A program made the position numbers and the translations under genes. The notes under the pieces are model-generated. The model was not told the origin of the DNA, did not search any database, and saw only the letters and a program-made list of their open reading frames with translations. Positions 42,397-50,293 of a DNA stretch of 64,000 nucleotides are shown here, piece by piece; position 1 is the first letter of the stretch; each line of letters begins with the position of its first letter. This DNA is from Acidaminococcus hominis (GTDB lineage: Bacteria; Bacillota; Negativicutes; Acidaminococcales; Acidaminococcaceae), in the NCBI RefSeq assembly GCF_900291475.1, contig NZ_OLMM01000002.1, positions 57,182 to 121,181 of the forward strand. Direction: 5' to 3'.

Positions 42397-42585
42397 AAAC
42401 AAGACCTTGCCTCTTGAATAAGATCTGATTCTTTCACAGCTAGCCACACTGTAAAACGTTTGCAGTTTTTAAAATCCCTCCAGTTTTTCTTCTCCCTTCA
42501 GTATAGCAGATGTCCTGGTCAAAAAAGCTCCCAGAAGTTTTGCTGTCGTTTTCTTCCCGGCTGCCCAGTACAATTTGAACCAAAC

Positions 42586-42613
42586 AAAAAAGGAGCCCCT
42601 CGCAGGGACTCCC
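42586..42613 (-). terminator. Terminator of the small HTH gene
   Basis: On minus GGAGTCCCT pairs with AGGGGCTCC and runs into TTTTTTG. Confidence 0.75.
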
Positions 42614-42623
42614 TTCTTGTTGC

Positions 42624-42821
42624 TTATTTCTTCGGTTCACCATACAGCCGGTTCATTCCTTCCCGGGTCACCAGCCAAATCCGGCCAGCCTTTCTGGCTT
42701 CGGTTGGCAAAAACCGGGGAGCATTTCCTTTATACCCCGTACATGCCTGCTGCACCGTAACAGGAGATTTTCCCCAAATTTCCGCTGCTTCCGCAGCTGT
42801 CATCACCTCATCCAGCAACAT
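42624..42821 (-). CDS. Small helix-turn-helix DNA-binding protein
   Basis: A 65-residue protein. MTAAEAAEIWGKSPVTVQQACTG is a helix-turn-helix of the excisionase/MerR-like type, followed by FLPTEARKAGRIWLVTREGM, typical of the winged tail of small excisionase-like regulators. It has its own terminator. It may act as an antitoxin or regulator for the island, but no partner toxin is adjacent on the same transcript. The start at 42821 has a GGGGGTGA upstream. Confidence 0.6.
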   Translation of the reverse strand: MLLDEVMTAAEAAEIWGKSPVTVQQACTGYKGNAPRFLPTEARKAGRIWLVTREGMNRLYGEPKK

Positions 42822-42941
42822 TCCATTCACCCCCAAAATGTATCTATGCTCTTATTATGCCCGTTTGCAGGCATATCGTCAAATGGTTCCCGCGCAGTAT
42901 AAGCAACAACAGCTACTGCAACAATTACCCGAAATAGGGGC

Positions 42942-43151
42942 TTAATCAAGCTCTCTTATTGATTTTATTTCAGAAGGGTAAAAAGTGAATCCCTTATTTT
43001 CAATTCCTGGTACGTCTAAAACTATAAATTCATCTTCATCATCTTCTATTTCACCAGCTGGATAGTAACCGGACACGTGACCTTTCCAACTCTTTTCGTC
43101 CACGTCGATTATTTCCACGTTTCGGCCTAAATATTCATATATGTTTTTCAT
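42942..43151 (-). CDS. Small acidic protein, immunity-like
   Basis: A 69-residue acidic protein: MKNIYEYLGRNVEIIDVDEK, then SWKGHVSGYYPAGEIEDDED and FYPSEIKSIREL. The pattern (small beta-barrel, G-x-V-x-x-Y, acidic turn, SEIKSI end) is like small orphan proteins found next to polymorphic-toxin genes. The ATG at 43151 has GGTGG seven bases upstream; the frame is open upstream to an ATG at 43325 that lacks a ribosome site. No family function was recognised. Confidence 0.45.
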   Translation of the reverse strand: MKNIYEYLGRNVEIIDVDEKSWKGHVSGYYPAGEIEDDEDEFIVLDVPGIENKGFTFYPSEIKSIRELD

Positions 43152-43372
43152 TATCGTTCCACCCGCCTTGATACGACATGAGTTTCTGTCTTTGGGTAGT
43201 AAATTGTAAACCCTTTTGTTCCTGCTTCTCGTTGTTATGTAAGGCAAACTACCTACTACCGTGTCTTCTATAACCTCTTCGATTCTATCCTCCGTTATTA
43301 CTATGCAAAATTTATTCAATTCCATGGAAATTATTAACTAATTTTTATACTTCATCTATAAAAATCGTCAGC

Positions 43373-43681
43373 TTATTTTTCTTCTCTCACTAAAGGCGGG
43401 TGCGTTTTCAAATACTCTTTTTTTATTTCTTCTTGTCTAGCCATTGCCTCTGCAAGTAGTCCGTCTTCATCTTCCACGATTTCAAATTTCCCGTACAGTC
43501 CTTCTTTATCAAGGGATTGCGGCCTTAACATGTAGTAAAGATAATCTTCCTCTGACTCATCAATTACGCGAATGAAAGGTGGTTCAATGCCTACCACATC
43601 ATAAATCACATTAGATTTTAATAAAGTAACACCTAAATCCGGACCTACATAACGCACTTTTCCAACAATTTTTTTCTTCAC
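43373..43681 (-). CDS. Small protein, immunity-like
   Basis: A 102-residue protein: VGKVRYVGPDLGVTLLKSNVIYDV, FIRVIDESEEDYLYYMLRP, GLYGKFEIVEDEDG. It has the strand order of small beta-rich proteins (KVRYVG, L..G..Y.V, RVIDESGEDYLY) often found in immunity-gene arrays. It starts at GTG with AAGGTG seven bases upstream. Codon use and base composition are AT-rich like its neighbours. Function is inferred from company only. Confidence 0.5.
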   Translation of the reverse strand: MKKKIVGKVRYVGPDLGVTLLKSNVIYDVVGIEPPFIRVIDESEEDYLYYMLRPQSLDKEGLYGKFEIVEDEDGLLAEAMARQEEIKKEYLKTHPPLVREEK

Positions 43682-43930
43682 GGCACATCACCTTCTCTTA
43701 ATACTTTTGATTTAAATCAAACATTGAATTTCATATTAGCATTTCTGTACCAATGAAGGGCAAATAAATAGGCATCAGATTTTATTACTCCAATACATGC
43801 AGAATCAATGAAACACAATCTTTTTCGCCTGCGGTATTAAAAAGTACTCTGCCAAAACAGAAGAGCTTTTAGCTGCCTGGCAACAACGCTGCCGCCGAGA
43901 TAACGATTATGGCACACGTTAAATCCGTTC

Positions 43931-44194
43931 TTAGTCTTCATCGTCATAGCCCAAAGTTTTCTGCGTATACTCGGTCTGCTCAAAAGTCAACGCATCACCC
44001 TGACTTATAACAATCAAGGCAATAGGCAGGGGGGCATTCAGATCGTAATTTGGAGGGGTATCAGCAAGAACGAAATAATCATCTGGTCCAAAACTCTTTC
44101 TTGCTGCTCTAAATTTTTTGACGGAAAGATGATGTTCGGCACAATATTTTTCAATCTCCGGTATTCGTTTTTCCCAATACTTAACATCTGACAT
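43931..44194 (-). CDS. Small orphan protein, duplicate copy A
   Basis: An 87-residue cytoplasmic protein: KYWEKRIPEIEKYCAEHHLS, KKFRAARKSFGPDDYFVLAD and an acidic C terminus (TEYTQKTLGYDDED). It starts at the ATG at 44194 with GAAGGG nine bases upstream. It is about 90 percent identical to the neighbouring copy B. Not recognised as a known family. Small, acidic and duplicated, it resembles an immunity or antitoxin gene. Confidence 0.5.
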   Translation of the reverse strand: MSDVKYWEKRIPEIEKYCAEHHLSVKKFRAARKSFGPDDYFVLADTPPNYDLNAPLPIALIVISQGDALTFEQTEYTQKTLGYDDED

Positions 44195-44321
44195 CGAAAT
44201 CATCCCTTCTCATAAATTTTATACAGGCATAAAGCGTACCCTGCCAAAACAGAAGTGCTTTTACCTGCCCAGCAGCGACGCTGCCGCCGAAATAATGGTT
44301 GCAGCACCCTTCACTCCATTT

Positions 44322-44585
44322 TTAGTCTTCATCATCATTGCCCAAAGTTTTCTGCGTATACTCGGTCTGCTCAAAAGTCAACGCATCACCTTGACTTCTA
44401 ACAATCAATGCAGGAGGCAGGGGAGCATTCACATCGTAATTGGGAGGAGTATCAGCAAGAACGCAATAATCATCTGGCCCAAAACACTTTCTTGCGGCTC
44501 TAAATTTTTTGACGGAAAGATGATGTTCGGCACAATATTTTTCAATCTCCGGTATTCGTTTATTCCAATACTTCAGTACAGACAT
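44322..44585 (-). CDS. Small orphan protein, duplicate copy B
   Basis: An 87-residue paralogue of the gene at 43931-44194, sharing 78 residues, with cysteines in place of Ser and Phe (KCFGPDDYCVLAD). GGAGGG lies six bases before the ATG at 44585. The differences are scattered, suggesting a recent duplication now diverging. Function unknown. Confidence 0.5.
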   Translation of the reverse strand: MSVLKYWNKRIPEIEKYCAEHHLSVKKFRAARKCFGPDDYCVLADTPPNYDVNAPLPPALIVRSQGDALTFEQTEYTQKTLGNDDED

Positions 44586-44946
44586 CGAAATCCCTCCTTC
44601 CAATAAAGATTATATCGGCCTTGTGAACTATAGCTGATGCCACTTCATTGATAAATCGAGTTCTAATATGTAAAACAGCCCCTGCTGGTCAACTACTGAC
44701 TGAACTATAGTGCTATTATTGATAAACACTGGAAACCTTATGGGTACGAATTGGCCCCTTCAGTATTTCGCTCACATCCTAGAGCATAACAGGGGACTAC
44801 AAGGCTCTTGTCTAATGTGAGCCATACAACAGCCGTCCAAAGAGAAATTACCTTGGTGCGTAGCTGCTTTGGATACGGTGAACTGCTAAGGAGTTATCAG
44901 CCAGCACGGCTGACTGAGGAAGTTTATTTTCATTTTTTCACAGCCT
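44586..44946. other. Non-coding island spacer
   Basis: About 360 bases between copy B and the next small gene. No convincing gene, terminator or repeat other than two GAACTATAG words was seen. Confidence 0.5.
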
Positions 44947-45177
44947 CTATAACTCAACATTTTCTATTTCTGAAGATATTTCCGACAGGCTTTTACCATC
45001 AAAAAAAGGTTTGTTCATAACTTCCTCAATGCTTTTCATTGTTTCGTATTTATCACCATACCACACGTCGAATTCATGTGCTGAAAATGGGTCTACCCCA
45101 CAATGAATACCCTTGTAATCAAAGAGTACGTGTGTAAATAAAGAACTGATTCTATCTTTTAAGATTTGGCTGTTCAT
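44947..45177 (-). CDS. Small acidic protein, immunity-like
   Basis: A 76-residue protein: LFDYKGIHCGVDPFSAHEFDVWYGDK and KPFFDGKSLSEISSEIENVEL. The DYKG..CGVDP....FDVWYGD and FFDGKSL.EI blocks resemble small proteins coded beside polymorphic toxins in Firmicutes (seen from memory, not searched). GGAGGG lies 12 bases before the ATG. It is the last intact small gene before decayed sequence. Confidence 0.5.
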   Translation of the reverse strand: MNSQILKDRISSLFTHVLFDYKGIHCGVDPFSAHEFDVWYGDKYETMKSIEEVMNKPFFDGKSLSEISSEIENVEL

Positions 45178-45189
45178 AATATATCCACA

Positions 45190-45560
45190 CCCTCCTTTCT
45201 TTCCTCATCGGCCAATTATCTTGTTGTTTTTCCAACAATTTCTTTATTCTCATTGCCGATATATCTCACCCTTTTGGAAGCAGTCTTTCTTGTGTTGTTC
45301 TATTGTCACTTTTATGGTCTTCAATTTCTTCTTTAGTATATTCATCTCTTGAATTCAAAAAACCGTGTTCCTAAACATCGACTCCTGTCGATCTTTTAAA
45401 TTTTTCCAGTTGGCATCAGCTCCTTTACAGAGATTATATTCTGCCTTTGACTGCTCCTCAGTTGATTGCTGTGCCCTGGTTGTTGCAGTGCTAGTGAACT
45501 TATAAACTTTCTTCTCTTTGCTCTTCTAATATCAGTATAGCAGAAAGTATGGGTAAAAGA
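45190..45560 (-). pseudogene. Decayed coding remnants
   Basis: On minus, short stretches in shifting frames look coding, with many Lys/Glu/Asn codons: KAEYNLCKGADANWKNLKDR, then SRDEYTKEEIEDHKSDNRTT, then KRVRYIGNENKEIVG. The last piece echoes the KVRYVG start of the 43373-43681 protein. Stops and frameshifts separate them. This fills most of the 580-base gap between the last small gene and ssrA. Confidence 0.35.
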
Positions 45561-45681
45561 ACGGTCAGTTCCTGCAGCAAGCTGTGTGCAATTCCACTTT
45601 TTGAGGGAAACCTGAAATGGCCTGTGTGCAAAATATGTGCACTTTTGGCAGGATACTCCTCCGCGCCCCTTTTCCGCAAAC

Positions 45682-45727
45682 AAAAAAGAACCGCAGCCAG
45701 CCTTATTCAGGCTTGCTGCGGTTCTTG
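45682..45727 (-). terminator. Terminator of ssrA
   Basis: On minus GAACCGCAGC pairs with GCTGCGGTTC and runs into TTTTTTG. Confidence 0.85.
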
Positions 45728-45756
45728 CTAAACCGTCACGGTTTCAATCCGAAAGA

Positions 45757-46103
45757 TGGTGGAGATGAGGGGAGTCGAACCCCTGTCCGAAAGCATTGTC
45801 ATGCAACTTTCTCCGAGCGCATCCGTCATACTTTATTTCGCAGCCTCATCGCCTAACGGCGGGCTAATCAGCTGCTATCTCGATGGGTTTCCCCACAGGC
45901 CTCCGAGAATTGGTCCATGGGTATCCTGCAAGTGTCGTCTGCTCTTCTTCAGCAGGAATGAAGAAGGGAGACGTTAGCATTTAAGCTGCTAAAGCGTAAG
46001 AATCGTCTGCGTTTATAACGCGTTTCCACCGTTTAATGGGGTTGATGGAATCCCAGCTCGCTTATCACACCACATCTACCCCCGTCGAAACCGGTACATC
46101 CCC
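45757..46103 (-). ncRNA. ssrA: tmRNA (transfer-messenger RNA)
   Basis: A 347-base one-piece tmRNA. The 5' end GGGGATG pairs with the 3' CATCTCC before ACCA; CGGTTTCGACGGGGGTAGATG is the typical 5' domain and GGGGTTCGACTCCCCTCATC the T-arm. The open frame codes for a tag ending DDSYALAA before TAA. It rescues stalled ribosomes with SmpB. Its promoter is TTTACA, 18 bases, TATAAT (46124-46153). Its 3' side faces the AT-rich island. Confidence 0.97.
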
Positions 46104-46123
46104 AAGGGTATTTGTAATAATTT

Positions 46124-46153
46124 ATTATAGCATGGAATTTCCTATTTTGTAAA
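46124..46153 (-). promoter_or_regulatory. Promoter of ssrA
   Basis: TTTACA (46148-46153), 18 bases, TATAAT (46124-46129) with an upstream TGC (extended -10). Confidence 0.75.
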
Positions 46154-46178
46154 GCTGATAAAATTCCCTGCCCAGTCT

Positions 46179-46209
46179 AAAAGAAGACCTGCCGCAGCAG
46201 GTCTTCTTC
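46179..46209 (-). terminator. Terminator of nrdD
   Basis: On minus AAGAAGACCTGC pairs with GCAGGTCTTCTT, then TTAG; the T-run is short. Confidence 0.65.
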
Positions 46210-46224
46210 CATTCCTAGTTAAGT

Positions 46225-48609
46225 TTACTGGCTTTGTTTTTGCAGGAATGCCCGAATGGGGCCAAAGCCTTCAATCTTGGACAGTTCCTCGCCGCTCTTT
46301 ACCAGCAAGGTGGGTGCGCTTTGCACCTGGTATTTCTCTGCCAGTTCAGGATGTTCTTCCGCGAAGATTTCCCGGAAATCAGCTCCCTTGGCTTTCAGTT
46401 CCTGTACCGCCCGCTTGCAGTTGGGGCAGGTATGGGTACCAAAGAGAATCCAGTTGCTTTGGGCCGTGCTGGGAGCCTGTTCTTCCTTTACCATAAATAC
46501 AGGGCGTTCTGCCTTACTGGGTTCTGCTTTGTGCAGGTAGGAATGGGCCAGGTCATAAACCTTCCGGTCCTTGAATTCCTGTACCTTGCCGTCGTTCCAG
46601 TTCTGAATCGGCCGATAGTACCCGGTGATCCGGCTGTAGACTTCGGTTTTTCCGCCGCAGTACGGGCAGGTGTATTGCTCGCCGTCCAAATAGCCGTGCT
46701 CCTTGCAGATGGAATAGGTAGGAGACAGGGTGAAATAGGGCAGCTTGTAGTTTTCGGCAATCTTCTTCACAAGGGCGGCAGAGGATTTCCAATCCGGCAG
46801 TTTCTCGCCCAAGAAGGCGTGGAAAACGGTACCGGAAGTGTACAGGGTCTGCAGTTCATCCTGGACGTCCAGGGCGGAGAAGATATCTTCGGTGTAGCCC
46901 ACAGGCAGGTGGGAAGAGTTGGTATAGTACGGGGTACCGTGTTCGTTGGCGGTAATGATGTCAGGATATTGTTCCTTGTCATGCTTGGCCAGCCGATAGG
47001 TGGTGGATTCTGCCGGGGTTGCTTCCAGGTTGTACAGGTCGCCGTACTGTTCCTGGTAGTCTCTCAGGCGCTCCCGCATGTGCAGCAGCACTTCCTTGGC
47101 AAACTTCTGGGTTTCCGGATGGGTCAGGTCTTTCCGGAGCCAGTTGGCGTTCAGGCCTACTTCGTTCATACCAATCAGGCCAATGGTGGAGAAGTGGTTG
47201 TTGAAGGTGCCCAGGTACCGTTTGGTATAGGGGTACAGGCCGGCCTCCAGGAGTTTGGTGATGACCGTTCTCTTGGTTTTCAGGCTCCGGGCGGCAATAT
47301 CCATCATATGGTCCAGACGGCCATAGAAGTCCTTTTCGTCCTTGGCCAGGTAGGCAATCCGGGGCAGGTTGATGGTGACAACCCCTACGGAACCGGTGGA
47401 TTCCCCGGAACCGAAGAAGCCGCCGGACTTCTTTCTCAGTTCCCGCAGGTCCAGGCGCAGACGGCAGCACATGCTGCGGACGTCGCTGGGTTTCATGTCG
47501 GAGTTGATATAGTTGGAGAAGTACGGGGTACCGTATTTGGCGGCCATTTCAAACAGCAGCCGGTTGTTTTCCGTGTCGCTCCAGTCAAAGTCCTTGGTGA
47601 TGGAGTACGTGGGAATGGGATACTGGAAGCCGCGGCCGTTGGCGTCCCCTTCAATCATGTTTTCGATAAAGGCCTTGTTGACCATATCCATTTCGGCTTT
47701 GCAGTCGCCGTAGGTAAAGTCGCATTCTTTGCCGCCTACAATGGCCGGCACGTCCTTCAGGTCCTCGGGAACCGTCCAGTCCAGAGTAATGTTGGAGAAC
47801 GGTGACTGGGTGCCCCACCGGGAGGGAGTGTTCACGCCGTAAATAAAGGATTGGATGCATTGCTTCACTTCTTTGTAGGACAGGTGGTCCACTTTTACAA
47901 AGGGTGCCAGGTAGGTGTCAAAGGAAGAGAACGCCTGGGCTCCTGCCCATTCATTCTGCATAATCCCCAGGAAGTTTACCATCTGGTTGCACAGGGTGGA
48001 CAGGTGGCTGGCCGGGGAAGAAGTAATCTTGCCGGGGATGCCGCCCAGGCCTTCCTGGATCAGCTGTTTCAGGCTCCAGCCGGCGCAGTAGCCGGTGAGC
48101 ATGGACAGGTCGTGGATGTGCATGGCAGCGCTCTTGTGGGCATCCGCCACTTCCTTGTCATAAATTTCGTTGAGCCAATAGTTGGCTGTAATGGCACCGG
48201 AGTTGGACAGGATCAGACCGCCTACAGAATAGGTCACAGTGGAATTTTCCTTTACCCGCCAGTCGTTGACTTTCAGGTAGTTGTCCACCAGGTCCTTGTA
48301 GTTCAGCAAAGCGGAGTTCACGTTGCGAACCTGTTCTCTTTGTTTCCGGTACAGGATATACGCCTTGGCCACATCAGCATAGCCCGCATCGGACAGGATT
48401 TTTTCCACGCTGTCCTGGATGCTTTCCACACCAATCAGGTCGTTTTTGATCTTAGGGTCAAAGTCAGCTGTCACCTGCAGAGCCATCATATTGATAATAC
48501 TGGGATGATAGTTCTTATGCAGTGCCTCAAAGGCCTTTGTAATTGCCTTACTGATTTTGGCAATTTCGAAGTCTACGATTTTGCCATCCCTTTTTACCAC
48601 CGAATACAT
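46225..48609 (-). CDS. nrdD: Anaerobic ribonucleotide reductase with a fused glutaredoxin-like tail
   Basis: A 794-residue class-III reductase. An ATP-cone (VVKRDGKIVDFEIAKIS) is followed by the ten-stranded barrel, the zinc site CPYCGG (about residue 650), and the glycyl-radical motif RITGYYRP (about residue 662). A further 75 residues form a thioredoxin-fold module: FGTHTCPNCKRAVQELKAKG (CPNC near residue 727) and QVQSAPTLLV with a cis-proline motif. The tail probably supplies reducing equivalents in place of formate or a separate redoxin. It makes dNTPs without oxygen and needs NrdG, coded just upstream. A NrdR-type palindrome precedes it. Confidence 0.95.
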   Translation of the reverse strand: MYSVVKRDGKIVDFEIAKISKAITKAFEALHKNYHPSIINMMALQVTADFDPKIKNDLIGVESIQDSVEKILSDAGYADVAKAYILYRKQREQVRNVNSALLNYKDLVDNYLKVNDWRVKENSTVTYSVGGLILSNSGAITANYWLNEIYDKEVADAHKSAAMHIHDLSMLTGYCAGWSLKQLIQEGLGGIPGKITSSPASHLSTLCNQMVNFLGIMQNEWAGAQAFSSFDTYLAPFVKVDHLSYKEVKQCIQSFIYGVNTPSRWGTQSPFSNITLDWTVPEDLKDVPAIVGGKECDFTYGDCKAEMDMVNKAFIENMIEGDANGRGFQYPIPTYSITKDFDWSDTENNRLLFEMAAKYGTPYFSNYINSDMKPSDVRSMCCRLRLDLRELRKKSGGFFGSGESTGSVGVVTINLPRIAYLAKDEKDFYGRLDHMMDIAARSLKTKRTVITKLLEAGLYPYTKRYLGTFNNHFSTIGLIGMNEVGLNANWLRKDLTHPETQKFAKEVLLHMRERLRDYQEQYGDLYNLEATPAESTTYRLAKHDKEQYPDIITANEHGTPYYTNSSHLPVGYTEDIFSALDVQDELQTLYTSGTVFHAFLGEKLPDWKSSAALVKKIAENYKLPYFTLSPTYSICKEHGYLDGEQYTCPYCGGKTEVYSRITGYYRPIQNWNDGKVQEFKDRKVYDLAHSYLHKAEPSKAERPVFMVKEEQAPSTAQSNWILFGTHTCPNCKRAVQELKAKGADFREIFAEEHPELAEKYQVQSAPTLLVKSGEELSKIEGFGPIRAFLQKQSQ

Positions 48610-48658
48610 GGCTGATTCCCTCTTTCATTTCGATTTCGCAATTTCTGTGTGCTTGTTT

Positions 48659-48687
48659 ATTCTACCCCGTTTCCCGGGTGTTGTCAA
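48659..48687 (-). promoter_or_regulatory. Promoter of nrdD
   Basis: Consensus TTGACA (48682-48687), 17 bases, TAGAAT (48659-48664). Confidence 0.8.
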
Positions 48688-48712
48688 TATGATGTATTGT
48701 TTATTTTAATAA

Positions 48713-48728
48713 ATACTATATATAGTAT
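48713..48728. promoter_or_regulatory. NrdR-type box
   Basis: ATACTATATATAGTAT is a perfect 16-base palindrome differing from the NrdR consensus ACACTATATATAGTGT only at two outer symmetric pairs. It lies upstream of the -35. A weaker ATACATCATATTGACA lies about 31 bases closer to the gene, as NrdR boxes usually come in pairs. Confidence 0.7.
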
Positions 48729-48942
48729 GTTTACGCTTTTTAACAATTTTTCACGGAAATCTCCCAAAGCCCCAGTACATGGGTTCTCTCCCGTTCTGAG
48801 TGTAAGGTCAGGTCCCTGGAAAAAAGAAATTTTGCGTTCCTCTTGACCTGTATCTTGTGTCAAGAGGAAAATTTTCCGAATTTTTTCAAAAACACCTGTC
48901 CAAGCAGCATAAACAAATATTCGCTGTCTAAAAATAATTTCA

Positions 48943-48979
48943 CAAAAGTCAAGCAGCCAGCGGTTGTCCGCCAGCTGCT
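48943..48979 (-). terminator. Weak terminator after nrdG
   Basis: On minus GCAGCTGGCGG pairs with CCGCTGGCTGC, followed by TTGACTTTTG. Confidence 0.45.
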
Positions 48980-48993
48980 CCGCCAGGTTCCTG

Positions 48994-49704
48994 CTAAACG
49001 CCCCGGAGTGCCACCTTGTCCGCCACCGGCCGCAGCAATTGCGCATAGGCTTCCAGTTCTTCTTTGGTGGGAGCAGAAAGGCCGGCAAAGGGTACCGTAT
49101 CCCGGTCCTGGAAGGCCTGGAGGTAGTAGGCGGGAATCTTCCTGCCGTAGGCCTCTACCAGGGGCAAAAACGCCTTCTGCAGTTCCTGAAACCGTTCCTT
49201 GGTATGCAGCTGTGCCACAGTGGTGGTACGCAGCTCAAAGGCCGTTTTATGAGAAAAGAGCAGCCGCAGGCTCTGCAAAATCAGGTCCAAGGGCACCTGC
49301 TCCACCCCACTGGCTGCAGCATAGCCCTGGGGAGAATTCTTGATGTCCATGGCCACGTAGTCTACCAGCTTTTTGTCCAGCAGTTCCTGCAGCACCGCTG
49401 GATAGCAGCCATTGGTATCCAGTTTGGTCAGATACCCCAGTTGTTTCAGCTCTCCCAAAAAATCTGCCAGGTCCGGCTGCATACAGGGTTCTCCCCCGGA
49501 AACCACCACACCGTCCAAAATGCCCTGTCGTTTTCTTAAATACTCCAGGATATCTGGGATATGAAGGGCCGGGATTTGGGCGTCCAGAAGCTCACTATTG
49601 TGGCAATAGGGGCATCTCAGGTTGCAGCCGCCGGTAAACAGGGTGCAAGCCACCTTATCCGGATAATCCACCAGACTGAGTTTTTGCCAGCCCGCAATGA
49701 ACAT
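48994..49704 (-). CDS. nrdG: Anaerobic ribonucleotide reductase activating protein
   Basis: A 236-residue radical-SAM activase. The cluster motif is CNLRCPYC (Cys27, Cys31, Cys34), followed by VVVSGGEPCMQPDL and LDTNGCYP. It generates the glycyl radical on NrdD. The ATG at 49704 has AAGGAGG eight bases upstream. The frame stays open for 60 more codons upstream (to 49884) without stops, and a GTG with an AGGGAAGG site begins MPELAMWSGTVLNNGRRAFL; whether that extension is translated is unclear. It lies upstream of nrdD with its own promoter region. Confidence 0.92.
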   Translation of the reverse strand: MFIAGWQKLSLVDYPDKVACTLFTGGCNLRCPYCHNSELLDAQIPALHIPDILEYLRKRQGILDGVVVSGGEPCMQPDLADFLGELKQLGYLTKLDTNGCYPAVLQELLDKKLVDYVAMDIKNSPQGYAAASGVEQVPLDLILQSLRLLFSHKTAFELRTTTVAQLHTKERFQELQKAFLPLVEAYGRKIPAYYLQAFQDRDTVPFAGLSAPTKEELEAYAQLLRPVADKVALRGV

Positions 49705-50211
49705 ATGCCATGCCTCCTTCAAAATTTCCTGCTGCGTGTCAGACGGGCCTAAGTCCAGCCCAGCCTGCCGCGCTGCTTTGGCAAAAGGCTCCTGCCCAGA
49801 CAGGAAAGCCCTTCGCCCGTTGTTTAATACTGTGCCGGACCACATTGCCAGTTCCGGCACATAACCTTCCCTATGATACCACAAATCGGACCCTTTGCTG
49901 CAGCTTTTCCGAAATCCTCAGTTTTTCTTATAGTTCTACAAGCTAGCAATCTTGTGTACATAATACAATATGCATAATTATTTTTCTATGTCGGTATTTT
50001 TGGAATATTCATTCATTAAGTAATTCAATCATAATTTGTGGTTTGCAAAAAAGCCGCGCGGGTCACCTGCCAGGCACTCCCGCAGCCCAGCCAAACGTCT
50101 CCCATTCCCGGCCCCGCGAAAGTACCTGGCGCGCCCCCGGGGAACCCTCCAGACAAATACCCAGCCTGTGCAGTTTACTGCCGGCTTCCCCTTCTCCCCA
50201 GGTTCCAACGT
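49705..50211. other. nrdG-gltS intergenic region
   Basis: About 500 bases between nrdG and the gltS terminator. It holds an open upstream extension of nrdG (to 49884), a TGTGGTATCAT extended -10 on minus near 49870, an AT-rich stretch and a GC-rich stretch (50040-50160) with no recognisable gene. Confidence 0.5.
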
Positions 50212-50248
50212 AAAAAAGCAGCCATTCCGGAAAACCGGAATAGCTGCT
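50212..50248 (-). terminator. Terminator of gltS
   Basis: On minus GCAGCTATTCCGG pairs with CCGGAATGGCTGC and runs into TTTTTT. Confidence 0.87.
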
Positions 50249-50293
50249 TGGCAGGCCTTCTGGAGCAAACCCAAGACTGCGAAACTGGCCAGA

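Larger units (their letters stand above)
43848..44606 (-). repeat. Tandem duplication containing two near-identical genes
   Basis: Two copies of about 370 bases (about 43848-44215 and 44236-44606) share both the coding region and the 3' flank (a CTGCCAAAACAGAAG segment and CGCTGCCGCCGA). The genes differ at nine of 87 residues. Confidence 0.8.
48610..48993. other. nrdG-nrdD intergenic region
   Basis: This 384-base gap holds the nrdD promoter and NrdR-type box, a nine-base inverted repeat CCTCTTGAC/GTCAAGAGG (about 48839-48867) beside the palindrome GGAAAATTTTCC, and a weak terminator after nrdG. No gene is seen. Confidence 0.6.

Noticed and set aside
43152..43325. A longer N terminus for the 69-residue acidic protein
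   Set aside because: The upstream ATG has no ribosome site, whereas the internal ATG does.
44808..45020. A 70-residue plus-strand frame
   Set aside because: No ribosome site, overlaps the better-supported minus gene at 44947-45177.
40940..45757. An integrated element with att sites at ssrA
   Set aside because: No integrase gene and no copy of the tmRNA 3' end were found at the far side of the island.
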